Below are positions 6,973 through 14,224 of a stretch of 48,293 bases of DNA, piece after piece; position 1 is the stretch's first letter; the number at the start of each line of letters is the position of its first letter. Both the position numbers and the translations under genes were made by a program. The stretch is taken from positions 1-48,293 of the IMG/VR virus record IMGVR_UViG_3300028840_002776, one strand, 5' to 3'. Under the pieces are notes generated by a model. It ran no database searches, was not told the DNA's origin, and saw nothing but the letters and a program-made list of their open reading frames with translations. Source of the stretch: a virus.

Positions 6973-7325
6973 AAAAGAAGACCTACATAGTCGACCTGGA
7001 CGGGTGCGTCTTACAGCACTACGGCCGCGGGCCGTCCTACCAGTGGAAGACGTGCGTCCTGCTGGACGGCGTCAAGGAACAGTTCGACCGGTGGGAGATG
7101 GACGGTCACTGCGTCGTCCTGATGACCGCACGCAAGGAGTGCTGCCGGGCTGACCTCGAGGAGACGCTCCGTGCGCACGGTCTCTTCTGGGACCGCCTGG
7201 TGATGGGAGTCACCAGCGGCGAGCGGGTGCTGATAAATGACAGTAAGCCGGGTTACGAGCCGTCGGCCAGGGCCGTGACGTTGGAGAGAAACCGGGGACT
7301 GGCCTGCCTGGAGGGAAAGATATGA
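6969..7325 (+). CDS. HAD-superfamily phosphatase, glycan-precursor type
   Basis: 118 aa from a GTG start that overlaps the kinase stop. The nucleophile motif is VDLDG (D9, D11), then an LLDGVKE segment, the motif II-like MTARKE, and INDSKPGYEPSARA near the end, a signature of small HAD phosphatases found next to sugar nucleotidyltransferases in capsule clusters. Expected activity is dephosphorylation of a sugar or polyol phosphate. It is followed by the nucleotidyltransferase with a 4-nt overlap. The substrate is not predictable. Confidence 0.82.
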   Translation: MKKKTYIVDLDGCVLQHYGRGPSYQWKTCVLLDGVKEQFDRWEMDGHCVVLMTARKECCRADLEETLRAHGLFWDRLVMGVTSGERVLINDSKPGYEPSARAVTLERNRGLACLEGKI

Positions 7326-7924
7326 CTACTGGAATAGTTCTGGCAGCCGGGGAGGCGACGCGCTTCCCCAACAAGCTGCTCCTGCCGATAGCCCACGACA
7401 GGATCGTGATAGAATCGGCCATCAACTGGCTCAAGGCCGTGACGAAGCACATCACAGTCGTCGTACCGCTCGGCGACGTTCTACGCGAGGTGCTGACGGC
7501 GCGGGGCCACGACCTGCACTACGTGACACAGCCCGTCGCCCGCGGCGTGCCGGACGCGATACAGCTGTGCGCCGGCTACGTCCGGGACCACGCGTTGGTC
7601 ACGTTCGGCGACAACGTGTACGACTGGGAGACCGTGAGGGCTTACGAAACCTACGGCACCGTTCGCAAATACGAACACGACGCCGACATGGACGGGTGGT
7701 GCGGCCCGTACGGGTGGGTCGAGCGCGGCCACCCCGACAAGACCTTGACGTTCGCCGGTCACATGCTCCTCTCGCGATGGCAGATGGAGCAGGCCGACGA
7801 GACACAGTCCACCGTTCGGTTCATGAACGAGATCAAGCTCTGTCACGAGCTGTCGGAATCGCGGTGGTACGACCTTGGGACCCCGGAACGATACCTCAGA
7901 TATGTCAGAGAGGAGATGTCATGA
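7322..7924 (+). CDS. Sugar/alditol-phosphate nucleotidyltransferase
   Basis: 200 aa. The N-terminal LAAGEATRFPNKLLLPI matches the NTP-binding loop of NTP-transferase proteins (GxGTR...PK pattern, slightly altered). FGDNVYDW is the metal-binding Asp segment. It would activate a phosphorylated sugar, polyol or choline-like compound as an NDP or CDP derivative. It sits between the HAD phosphatase and a glycosyltransferase, with overlaps at both ends (ATGA to the next gene). The canonical G-x-G-x-R is degenerate (GEATR), so the base specificity and substrate are open. Confidence 0.85.
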   Translation: MTTGIVLAAGEATRFPNKLLLPIAHDRIVIESAINWLKAVTKHITVVVPLGDVLREVLTARGHDLHYVTQPVARGVPDAIQLCAGYVRDHALVTFGDNVYDWETVRAYETYGTVRKYEHDADMDGWCGPYGWVERGHPDKTLTFAGHMLLSRWQMEQADETQSTVRFMNEIKLCHELSESRWYDLGTPERYLRYVREEMS

Positions 7925-9102
7925 GAATCGTAGTGAGCAAGACGGGGTCCGCGTGGCACCTAGACCGCAAGATCGCCTCTCCCGTCGGCGAGCAGCGCGA
8001 CGCCACGGGGATCGCCTTCGGCCTGCGAGCCGCCGGTCACGACGTCTGCCTGCTGGGACGTCTCCGCGGCGAACTGGAGGGTTTCCACCACGTGGACTGG
8101 TGCGTGAAAGGATCGTACGTGTACGACGATCACGCGGACGCCGCCGTGGAGGAGTACGAACGCGTGCTTCGCGAGGTCAGGGATTGGAGCCCCGACGCGA
8201 TCGTGAACTCGGTCGGCGCCTGCCCGACCTGCAGCTGGGTTCGCAACGACAGGGCCGTACGCGTGCAGGACTTCGCCGCTAAGTACGTGGCGCCCCTCCT
8301 GTACGTCTACTGGAAGACCGGCTTGCCTCGTGTCTGCGTGATCAACGATCCGCGGAGCTACCCGCGCGACCACGAGATGTTGGACTGGCCGGCTTGCAAG
8401 CCGAGGGCCGTGCTCTCCCAGGAGAACAACGTCATCAGGCGCCGCGTTCTTCGTAAGACCTACGACATTCACGCGGCGTACGCCGGCTGTGAGAACTGGT
8501 GGAGTTTCGACGAGCCGCCTCGACCGGAGGCTAACACCGGCGAGGTGCCGATGCTCATCATCGCACATTCCCACATGAGGGACAAGCGACTGGAAAAGCT
8601 CCGGGACGAGGTCTGGTCCTGGATCCTGCGTGACGTCGACGACTACGTCATCTACGGCCGCGGGTGGGAAGACTTCTCGGGCTACAACCCGGAGCGCATG
8701 CCCGGGCCCGTGCACCCCGACGAGGTGTTCCCGAAGCTTCGCACCGGCGTCTGCGGACCGATGATTCCCATCTCCGACGGCTTCATCACCGGGAAGCTTC
8801 GACAGTACCTGGTCTCCGGGTGCCTGCCGCTGCCGTACGGCCGAGGCGACGAGTACCTGACCTACGACCGACAGGAGCACCACGTCCCGCTGAGTCACGA
8901 GCTTCGCTTCGTCGACTCACAGGGTCTGGGCGCCCTGGTTCGCCGGGCCGCGGTCGAGCCGGACTGGCGGCGCGGTCATGTGGACCGGCTGCTGGAACGC
9001 ACGACGCCGAACTTTCAGAAGCTGCTCGACTGTGTGGAGTACTTCGCCGATCGGGACGCGGCGCCGCGGTTCTCCGAGTTCGGAGGGTACGAGCGATGCT
9101 AG
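7921..9102 (+). CDS. GT-B-like glycosyltransferase
   Basis: 393 aa. The C-terminal half has the donor-binding pattern of GT-B transferases: YGRGW around residue 243, then a PDEVFPKL segment and FITGKLRQYLVSGCLPLPYG, matching the 'fit for K-x-E-x-x-x-x-G-x-x-P' layout of this fold. The N-terminal half starts with a Rossmann strand (RIVVSKTG) and has a GIAFGLRAAGH segment like acceptor domains. The donor is likely the nucleotide-activated compound made by the three genes upstream. The ATG overlaps the previous stop (ATGA), and the end overlaps the sulfotransferase by 7 nt. The fold call is moderate and the acceptor is unknown. Confidence 0.72.
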   Translation: MRIVVSKTGSAWHLDRKIASPVGEQRDATGIAFGLRAAGHDVCLLGRLRGELEGFHHVDWCVKGSYVYDDHADAAVEEYERVLREVRDWSPDAIVNSVGACPTCSWVRNDRAVRVQDFAAKYVAPLLYVYWKTGLPRVCVINDPRSYPRDHEMLDWPACKPRAVLSQENNVIRRRVLRKTYDIHAAYAGCENWWSFDEPPRPEANTGEVPMLIIAHSHMRDKRLEKLRDEVWSWILRDVDDYVIYGRGWEDFSGYNPERMPGPVHPDEVFPKLRTGVCGPMIPISDGFITGKLRQYLVSGCLPLPYGRGDEYLTYDRQEHHVPLSHELRFVDSQGLGALVRRAAVEPDWRRGHVDRLLERTTPNFQKLLDCVEYFADRDAAPRFSEFGGYERC

Positions 9103-9662
9103 TCGGGACAAAGTTCTGTCTGTGCACGCCCGCCAAGTGCGGGACGCGTAGCGTCGAGGCCATGCTCCGGCCGGATCACGCGTCGCTGCACTACCCGCGG
9201 CACGGCACCGTGCACCCGTTCGACGGGACGCGGCGCATCATGCTAGTCAGGCACCCGCACGACCGGCTGCTGTCGCACTTCGCGTACAATCACCGGCTGC
9301 GGGAACGGGGCGCCGGCATCTGGGCCGCCAAGTACAGCGAGAGCCTCGCCTCGTACTGCGAGGCCGTACTGTGGCACCGGGCGAACGCGCCCTACTGGAT
9401 CCACACGTGCAACCTTACGGAGATGGCCGCGGTCTTTCGGCCCGACGTCGTCTTCAAGCTGGAGCACGGTCTGGACGCGCTTCGCAGATACCTGAAGAAA
9501 CGCTTCGGCCTGCCGCTGCCGCGTACGCCGCACGTGAACAGGACGCGTCGCGGACCTCGCGGCGACCTGAACGAGCTGTCGCTCGCGCTGCGACGGAGGG
9601 TGCTCGACTGGCTCGCCCCCGATCTGGAGACTTTCGACTATGAGGGAATCCGACTGGACTAG
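9096..9662 (+). CDS. Small sulfotransferase
   Basis: 188 aa. The 5'-phosphosulfate loop is TPAKCGTRSVEAM (residues 11-23) and the 3'-phosphate motif is RHPHDRLLSHF (R52, S60), as in PAPS-dependent carbohydrate sulfotransferases. The protein is short but has both PAPS-binding motifs and the C-terminal part of the fold. It would transfer sulfate from host-made PAPS to a glycan hydroxyl. It ends the first glycan cluster, directly after a glycosyltransferase. It is one of three sulfotransferase domains in this genome. Confidence 0.88.
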   Translation: MLVGTKFCLCTPAKCGTRSVEAMLRPDHASLHYPRHGTVHPFDGTRRIMLVRHPHDRLLSHFAYNHRLRERGAGIWAAKYSESLASYCEAVLWHRANAPYWIHTCNLTEMAAVFRPDVVFKLEHGLDALRRYLKKRFGLPLPRTPHVNRTRRGPRGDLNELSLALRRRVLDWLAPDLETFDYEGIRLD

Positions 9663-9978
9663 GAAGGTGTGCCGGGACATGGAACAGCACGGCGCCGTCG
9701 TGCTCGCGCTGGTCGCCGGCAAGAGACAGTCGCCGGGCTGGCCCGACCGCTACGTCTGCCACCCGGCCTTTCACGGCTGGCTGGAGTTCAAGGGCGAGAA
9801 TACCCGCCTGCGTCCGCTCCAGCGGGCGGTCATGGAGAGATTGAATCTTCGAAGACCGAGAACGGCGCTCGTCGTGCGGGCGCCGGGGCGAGTCGAGGAT
9901 CACGAGGGTCGCCTCCTCGACGAGTTCGACGGGACCGGCGGAAGCCTGCTGGCGGCCCTGAGGAGGGTGACGTCGTGA
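9640..9978 (+). CDS. VRR-NUC-type PD-(D/E)xK nuclease
   Basis: 112 aa with the compact VRR-NUC layout: GWPD (D36), then EFKG (E49, K51) and a Gln-containing helix (RPLQ). Stand-alone VRR-NUC proteins are common in phages and have been shown to act as structure-specific nucleases; the substrate here is unknown. The start overlaps the sulfotransferase by 23 nt, and the end overlaps the next gene through GTGA. The residues needed for metal-dependent cleavage are present. Confidence 0.88.
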   Translation: MRESDWTRKVCRDMEQHGAVVLALVAGKRQSPGWPDRYVCHPAFHGWLEFKGENTRLRPLQRAVMERLNLRRPRTALVVRAPGRVEDHEGRLLDEFDGTGGSLLAALRRVTS

Positions 9979-10154
9979 GATACCTGCTCTGCTTCGTGTT
10001 CCCGCCGCTGGCCGTGCTGGCGTGTGGGCGGCCGTTCCTGGCCGTGCTTAACTTCTTCCTGTGCCTGCTGCTCGTCGTGCCGGGCGTCCTGCACGCGCTG
10101 CTGGTGGTCACGCAGACTATAGGAGACGAGAGATGGAAACGAAGGGTTCGGTGA
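9975..10154 (+). CDS. Pmp3/YqaE-family small membrane protein
   Basis: 59 aa from a GTG start overlapping the nuclease stop. It has two hydrophobic segments (about residues 3-19 and 24-46) with the family's LLCFVFPPLAVL and PGVLHALLVV signatures, so it should be a two-helix inner-membrane peptide. Bacterial and yeast homologues are stress-induced and affect membrane potential. Such a gene is unusual in a phage. It may change the host membrane late in infection. The end overlaps the next gene by 22 nt. Confidence 0.75.
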   Translation: MRYLLCFVFPPLAVLACGRPFLAVLNFFLCLLLVVPGVLHALLVVTQTIGDERWKRRVR

Positions 10155-10522
10155 ATGTGTACACGTGTCAGGGACAGTGTAGGATGCCCATCAGCACGGT
10201 GAACCTGACGGACGGGACGACGCCGTTCATGTCGCTCTGCCCGAGGTGCGGCGGTCCCGTCCAGTCCCAGATGTACATGGTGATGGAGTTTCTCCATAAG
10301 AACAGGATCGCCAACATTCAGATCACGCACTGCTGGTATCGTCCGACGTTCGAGGAGTTCATGACCCTCGACCCGGACACTAAGCGACACGTGCTTCACG
10401 GCGGCCTGCTGAAGTGTGAGTTTCCGCCGTCGCGGGCTACACTGCTCGAGCAGCCGCCCGAGGACTACCTCGCGTGGCTCAACGAAATTTACAAAGTCGT
10501 GGTCCTGGACGGGGATAACTGA
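10133..10522 (+). CDS. Zinc-ribbon protein, unknown function
   Basis: 129 aa. An N-terminal four-Cys site (C12, C16, C36, C39; the second pair as CPRC) suggests a zinc ribbon. The rest is alpha/beta with a W/Y-rich stretch and no recognised motif. The start at 10133 is set by ATAGGAGACGAG directly upstream. The last three codons form part of the left arm of the 18-bp inverted repeat at 10514-10531, which ties the end of this gene to the structured element that follows. Confidence 0.8.
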   Translation: METKGSVNVYTCQGQCRMPISTVNLTDGTTPFMSLCPRCGGPVQSQMYMVMEFLHKNRIANIQITHCWYRPTFEEFMTLDPDTKRHVLHGGLLKCEFPPSRATLLEQPPEDYLAWLNEIYKVVVLDGDN

Positions 10523-10753
10523 CCAGTCCTGGTGTTCGACGCTCGGGAACAGTACAGCTGAGACCAACACTCGACCAGCAAACAAAAAACAAAACAAGTA
10601 ACAAAGGAATTTTGAAGTCTTGTATGTCTGTGTCTATATGCTAGTATATTCGCTTTAGCGGAGTTTCACGCCGTGAAGAATTCTTAAAGACCCCGATCTT
10701 ACTCTGCGAAGCTAGACAGCTCTGGCTTCGAGCAACAGGACTGGTCAGTTATC
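10514..10753 (+). ncRNA. 240-nt element closed by a perfect 18-bp inverted repeat (candidate structured RNA or origin)
   Basis: 10514-10531 (GATAACTGACCAGTCCTG) is exactly the reverse complement of 10736-10753. The 204 nt between have no gene and are AT-rich for this genome. Inside are an A-rich strand (10579-10612), a weak promoter (TTGAAG 10612, 17 bp, TATATG 10635), small hairpins (CGCTTTAGCG; TTCACG-C-CGTGAA; CGAAGC with GCTTCG at 10707-10730) and GCTCG/CGAGC next to the closing stem. The right arm ends just before the ribosome site of the next gene. It could be a structured RNA, a replication origin or a regulatory hairpin. No known RNA family is recognised. Confidence 0.55.
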
Positions 10754-10767
10754 TATGAAAGGGAAAG

Positions 10768-11022
10768 ATGGATAGAGCAGAGAAAAAAGCGCTCGCCGAT
10801 CTCGCCCGTACGGCGCACGAGGCGAACCGAACGAGGGACACGCGGGAAGGGCGGCCGCGGAAAGAACGCCGACTCGCCGCTAGGTTGGCTCGCCTTCCCG
10901 CCAACCGGAGGTGCCCGTGTTGTGGTAAGATCGTACTGGCCAGTCGATCGTGGGTTTTAGATAAGCATGTTCGGTTTTCCGCCGTCTGTAGAAAGTGCTT
11001 TTTCCGGAGTATTAGAAAATGA
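10768..11022 (+). CDS. Small basic zinc-finger protein
   Basis: 84 aa. Residues 1-45 are a highly charged Arg/Lys/Ala helix. Residues 49-80 hold CPCC and CRKC, about 25 residues apart, consistent with one four-Cys zinc site. A nucleic-acid-binding or anti-sigma/transcription role would fit a protein just upstream of a sigma factor, but this is inference. The start has GGGAAAG close upstream and lies 14 nt after the inverted repeat. The stop forms an ATGA overlap with the next gene. Confidence 0.75.
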   Translation: MDRAEKKALADLARTAHEANRTRDTREGRPRKERRLAARLARLPANRRCPCCGKIVLASRSWVLDKHVRFSAVCRKCFFRSIRK

Positions 11023-11195
11023 CCGCGCACAAGGAGTGGTACGTCGTTCGCGGGACCGTGGCTCACATTCGCCGCGTCTCGACCTTCTTTACACGCGCCC
11101 AGGCAGAAGCGTACGTCGCGAGGCAGCAGGAAATGTTTCCGTACGACGAGTACGTGTTGCTCCGAGTAGAAAAAATCTTTCCTAGAAGGGGTTGA
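11019..11195 (+). CDS. Small unknown protein upstream of the sigma factor
   Basis: 58 aa (start ATGA-overlapped with the preceding stop), not recognised. It reads like a single beta-alpha-beta unit: WYVVRGTV strand, a FTRAQAEAYVARQQEM helix, and a YVLLRVEKIF strand, a pattern seen in many small phage proteins. Its stop codon lies within the -35 element of the promoter at 11192, so the end of this gene and the start of the sigma promoter share bases. Confidence 0.7.
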   Translation: MTAHKEWYVVRGTVAHIRRVSTFFTRAQAEAYVARQQEMFPYDEYVLLRVEKIFPRRG

Positions 11196-11220
11196 CAAGA
11201 TGAACGTCTCGTTGTATAAT
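11192..11220 (+). promoter_or_regulatory. Full-consensus sigma-70 promoter for the sigma factor gene
   Basis: TTGACA (11192-11197), 17 bp, TATAAT (11215-11220): both hexamers and the spacing are perfect. The expected transcription start is about 11227, which is the A of an in-frame ATG of the sigma gene, so transcripts from here may be leaderless. Host RNA polymerase should recognise it at once, which suits early expression of a phage sigma factor. Confidence 0.88.
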
Positions 11221-11739
11221 GCGACCATGATCGACCCGTGGAGATACGCACGAGAGAACGAGGCGCACATAAGACGTGTAGCGTCGCGCCTCTGTCACGG
11301 GAATCCCGACATCGTCGAGGATCTGGTCGGCGAGGCTATGGTCCGACTACCTCGCATCGCGGAGACGTACGACCCGACTCGCAAGGTTAAGTTCCACACC
11401 TACGCCACCGTCTGCCTCAGGTGGTACATGAGCAAGATGCTCCGCAAGAGAAACAAGACGCGGGAGGACGACTTTGTGGAGGAACCAGAATTCCTTCACG
11501 CCTTTGATCTCGACGAGGAAGAGGAGGTATCTAACATGCTAGAGGGACTGCACTGGCGGGAGCGCCGTGCCGTCAGAGCCAAGGTGTTGGAGAACCTTAC
11601 ATTCGAGGAGATCGGAGATGAGATGGGCGTGGCGAAGGGTACTGCTCGCAACTACTATCTTCGCGGCATCGCTAAGCTGCAGAGCCGGCGTCTTGGAGGA
11701 CCTTCAGTCCCTGCCGACGCTGGCGAGCCGGAAGGCTAA
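11200..11739 (+). CDS. Phage-encoded sigma-70 family (ECF-like) sigma factor
   Basis: 179 aa from 11200, or 170 aa from 11227. Region 2 spans about residues 18-85 (helices with DIVEDLVGEAMVRL, then FHTYATVCLRWYMSKMLRKR, the core-binding and -10 recognition part). Region 4 spans about 115-165 (LTFEEIGDEMGVAKGTARNYYLRGIAKLQ, a helix-turn-helix). It would redirect host RNA polymerase to phage promoters, probably those of the virion genes that follow. Start choice: the ATG at 11200 has AAGGGG 8 nt upstream, whereas the promoter's start point coincides with the ATG at 11227. Both may be used: read-through versus leaderless. Promoter sequences it recognises were not found. Confidence 0.88.
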   Translation: MNVSLYNATMIDPWRYARENEAHIRRVASRLCHGNPDIVEDLVGEAMVRLPRIAETYDPTRKVKFHTYATVCLRWYMSKMLRKRNKTREDDFVEEPEFLHAFDLDEEEEVSNMLEGLHWRERRAVRAKVLENLTFEEIGDEMGVAKGTARNYYLRGIAKLQSRRLGGPSVPADAGEPEG

Positions 11740-12751
11740 ACCGGTACACACGTGGAACGTCAGGCCGGGCGTGGACCCGGCCCTGCTCGACGAGTTCAGC
11801 AGGATCACGGAGTCCTGCACGCTGAACTACCAGAACGAGAAGCCCGAGCACGTGGAGGACGCGGTCGCCCGGTGCCGGCGCACAGGGGCAAAGATCTGCC
11901 TGATGATATCGCCGCGGGTGCCCGCGATGAAGGTCGTGCTCGAAGACCCCGAGACGTACGTCGCCGAGTGCGACGAGCTGGTGGCCGTTCTGGCGAAGAT
12001 CAAGGAGCGTGTCGCCGGCAGGGCGGAGTTCGTGGTCGTCGGGATCGACCTCGAGCGATGGACCTACAAGTACGATCCGAGGTCCGACGAAGATCTGCGA
12101 CGCAACGAGATCGTGCGTGCCTACAACGTGTTCCTGTATCGGACGATCAAGGCGATCATCGGCGACGTGCCGGTTCATCGTTACGGACACGGTCACGTCG
12201 GCGAGAGTGCGAGTCGGCTGCACGGCGGCTGGCATGCCTCAAGCTACGCGACGTACGCCGATCCCGTGGACGGCGGGTTCTCGCTCAGCTGGTACCGCCC
12301 GCTGTACTACCGCGACCAGATACACGAGCTCACGAAGGTCGTTGAGCGGGCCAAGCTGCACGGCGTCTGTCGAGGCGACGTCTGGCTCGCGCTGGGGGCG
12401 ACGAGCGTGACGAGCAAGTCGTGGCTCCCGCCCGGGCACGGGTATCCTTGCGTCGGTGGCAACGTGTACGCGGTTCCGTACTCGACGTACATGAGTTATA
12501 GGTACGGTAGTACACTGAACCATCCGTGGTACGACGCAGTCATCGAGGGCGAGAGCCAACACCAAGGGAGATTCCCGGCGGTGCACAAGGTGAAGACGAT
12601 CTTCCTGTGGCCGTGCGTGTTTCACCCGAGCGTGCCGGAGTACGGCGAGCACCTCGTCGCCTTCCTACGCGGCTGCATGAGGTTAGAGCATGTCTGGACC
12701 ACCGCCGGAGAACAGCCCGAGGAGGTGCCATGCCCGCCGGCGCAACGGTGA
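11618..12751 (+). CDS. Putative secreted TIM-barrel hydrolase-like protein
   Basis: 377 aa if begun at the ATG at 11618, which has GAGGAG 7 nt upstream. That start gives a signal-peptide-like N-terminus (basic RR, then LLATTIFAASLS, possible cleavage near SCRA-G). It overlaps the sigma factor by 122 nt, so the start is uncertain; a TTG at 11693 is the alternative. The body (from residue about 48) alternates strands and helices as in a (beta/alpha)8 barrel, with GIDLERW (a likely acidic active-site strand) and later SLSWYRP and FLWPCVFHP strands. A glycoside hydrolase acting on host or glycan polymers is plausible but not established. The end overlaps the next gene by 62 nt. Confidence 0.6.
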   Translation: MRWAWRRVLLATTIFAASLSCRAGVLEDLQSLPTLASRKAKPVHTWNVRPGVDPALLDEFSRITESCTLNYQNEKPEHVEDAVARCRRTGAKICLMISPRVPAMKVVLEDPETYVAECDELVAVLAKIKERVAGRAEFVVVGIDLERWTYKYDPRSDEDLRRNEIVRAYNVFLYRTIKAIIGDVPVHRYGHGHVGESASRLHGGWHASSYATYADPVDGGFSLSWYRPLYYRDQIHELTKVVERAKLHGVCRGDVWLALGATSVTSKSWLPPGHGYPCVGGNVYAVPYSTYMSYRYGSTLNHPWYDAVIEGESQHQGRFPAVHKVKTIFLWPCVFHPSVPEYGEHLVAFLRGCMRLEHVWTTAGEQPEEVPCPPAQR

Positions 12752-13319
12752 AAGGTGCAGGCGTTGGGCCCTGCGTGGCAGGGACTACTGCCAGTTCCAC
12801 GGCGGACGCCGCGGGCCCGTTAGGACGGATAGACTTCCGATGTTCTACAGCAGGCAACTGAACAGGACGCTACAGGAGGCCGTCGAGTCCCAGCTCGAGA
12901 TGGCCCCGCGCGAGCAGCTCGCGCTGTTCGAGGAGCTCGCGCTGATGCGTCTCACGGCGCAGCGCACCGTGTCTATGTGGAACGCGGCAGTGGAGACGGG
13001 CAAGCCAGAGACGGAACAGATGGCCGTCGCCTTGATGGTCGAGGCGCTTAAGAACGTCGAGCATATGTGCACCGCAGCTGCTCGCGTCGAGTCGACGGCC
13101 GCCGACAAGGTCAGCATACATACGCTCAAGGCGTTCGTTTCTCAGATAGTGCGCATCGCTTACGAGACGATGGGAGAGGAGCACGTCGAGCTGGCGAGAA
13201 AGTTCGAGAAGCTGGTGCGGGAAGAGATCAAACTGCCGTCCGAGGAGGAAGGGACGACCCTGACCCCGGACGCCGACGTGACTAGGATGGACGATACGGT
13301 TCCCAATGCCTCTGCCTGA
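12690..13319 (+). CDS. Zinc-finger DNA-packaging protein, candidate terminase small subunit
   Basis: 209 aa. The N-terminus has a C-x9-C-x10-C-x2-H cluster (C13, C23, C34, H37) followed by GGR, typical of small phage proteins encoded just before terminase genes. The remainder is mostly helical with oligomerisation-like helices (residues 60-190) and an acidic tail. The position, first of the packaging and virion half, and its DNA-binding type finger suggest a small terminase or its accessory factor. It is separated from the large terminase at 17011 by six glycan-related genes, which is unusual. Moderate confidence in the role. Confidence 0.6.
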   Translation: MSGPPPENSPRRCHARRRNGERCRRWALRGRDYCQFHGGRRGPVRTDRLPMFYSRQLNRTLQEAVESQLEMAPREQLALFEELALMRLTAQRTVSMWNAAVETGKPETEQMAVALMVEALKNVEHMCTAAARVESTAADKVSIHTLKAFVSQIVRIAYETMGEEHVELARKFEKLVREEIKLPSEEEGTTLTPDADVTRMDDTVPNASA

Positions 13320-14109
13320 CTTTATCATAGCCGGCGTGCAGAAGTGCGGCACTACTGCGCTTCAGCGCGTGCTAAGGCGTCACCCCGAGATCTACATGCC
13401 CGGGCGTGAGTTACACTTCTTCGATAAACGTCGCGGTCCGACGTCTCGATACACGTCTCGGTTCAAGTCGGGTCAGATCAACGGTGAGAAGACGCCGATC
13501 TATGTCGCGATACCGCAGGTCATGGTGCACATCGCCAGAGTCATGCCCGACGTCGGGATAGTGCTCGTCCTGCGAGATCCCGTCTTGCGGTTCGCGTCTG
13601 GGTGTGCCCACCGCAATAGGCGGAGGAAAGGGCGGAACTTTACTCCGCTTCGTAAGTTCATCGACTCGCAGGAGGGCATGATGGCACTGTGGCGAGGCAT
13701 GTATGCGCAGCAGGTAGACCACGTGCTTCAACTGTTCGATAGAGTCAAGATCGTGTTCAGCGAACAGATGCGCAGCGATCCGGTGACCGTGGTGCACGAC
13801 GTGCAAGAATTTCTCGGCTGTCGCAAGAGACACGACCTCGGGGCGAGACCCGCCGGGGCGGACCGACACATAGGCAACGCGTCCGTGCGGCAGCGACTGA
13901 TCGACTTCTACAGGAATCACAACCTGCGGCTCGTCAGGCTTCTGCCCTGGGCTGAGGAACATGTCGCCAAGTGGAGCGGAATGAATGGGTTGCTGCGAAA
14001 AGATGAGGACGTATCTCCGGGCATTGGGATGTTGGAGACGGGCCGGAAGACCGGTGCGCAGCAAGTCGGAGATACTGAGGATATTCGAGAACAGGTGTCG
14101 GCCGTGTGA
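13306..14109 (+). CDS. Sulfotransferase, heparan-sulfate-type
   Basis: 267 aa. The PAPS 5'-phosphosulfate loop is GVQKCGTTALQ (K13-T17) and the 3'-phosphate motif is LRDPVLRFASG (R90, S98), both at the spacing of Sulfotransfer_1 carbohydrate enzymes. The central part contains the basic substrate region (HRNRRRKGRNF). It would sulfate a sugar hydroxyl or amine using host PAPS. It starts 14 nt inside the preceding gene and leads the second glycan cluster, with glycosyltransferases and a methyltransferase behind it. The C-terminal about 40 residues look unstructured. Confidence 0.9.
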   Translation: MPLPDFIIAGVQKCGTTALQRVLRRHPEIYMPGRELHFFDKRRGPTSRYTSRFKSGQINGEKTPIYVAIPQVMVHIARVMPDVGIVLVLRDPVLRFASGCAHRNRRRKGRNFTPLRKFIDSQEGMMALWRGMYAQQVDHVLQLFDRVKIVFSEQMRSDPVTVVHDVQEFLGCRKRHDLGARPAGADRHIGNASVRQRLIDFYRNHNLRLVRLLPWAEEHVAKWSGMNGLLRKDEDVSPGIGMLETGRKTGAQQVGDTEDIREQVSAV

Positions 14110-14224
14110 GCACCGGGAAAACAGGTGGTGCACTCTGTGCGGGTGTCGCATCGGTCGCAAGCGCAGGCCACGCCGCAACAAGATTGCGATGGCCACGGAG
14201 CACTGCGAGGTAGGTCGATGGTAG
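14003..14224 (+). CDS. Small Cys-rich zinc-binding phage protein
   Basis: 73 aa, overlapping the end of the sulfotransferase and the start of the next gene. The Cys spacing (CRPC, then CTLCGC, then a late C in TEHCEVGRW) with the NKIAMAT segment is a recurrent small-protein pattern in phage genomes near glycosyltransferases. It probably binds zinc. Function is unknown; it may be a cofactor or regulator of the glycosyltransferases. An in-frame ATG at 13985 is an alternative start. Confidence 0.75.
   Translation: MRTYLRALGCWRRAGRPVRSKSEILRIFENRCRPCEHRENRWCTLCGCRIGRKRRPRRNKIAMATEHCEVGRW

Noticed and set aside
7960-8898. Long minus-strand open frame (312 codons)
   Set aside because: It mirrors the glycosyltransferase gene in a GC-rich background; its sequence has no recognisable domain. 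The same holds for long minus frames at 2132-2947 and 3796-4548.
10531-10545. GGTGTTCGAC resembling a tRNA T-arm
   Set aside because: No acceptor stem or cloverleaf can be built around it; I found no tRNA in the window.
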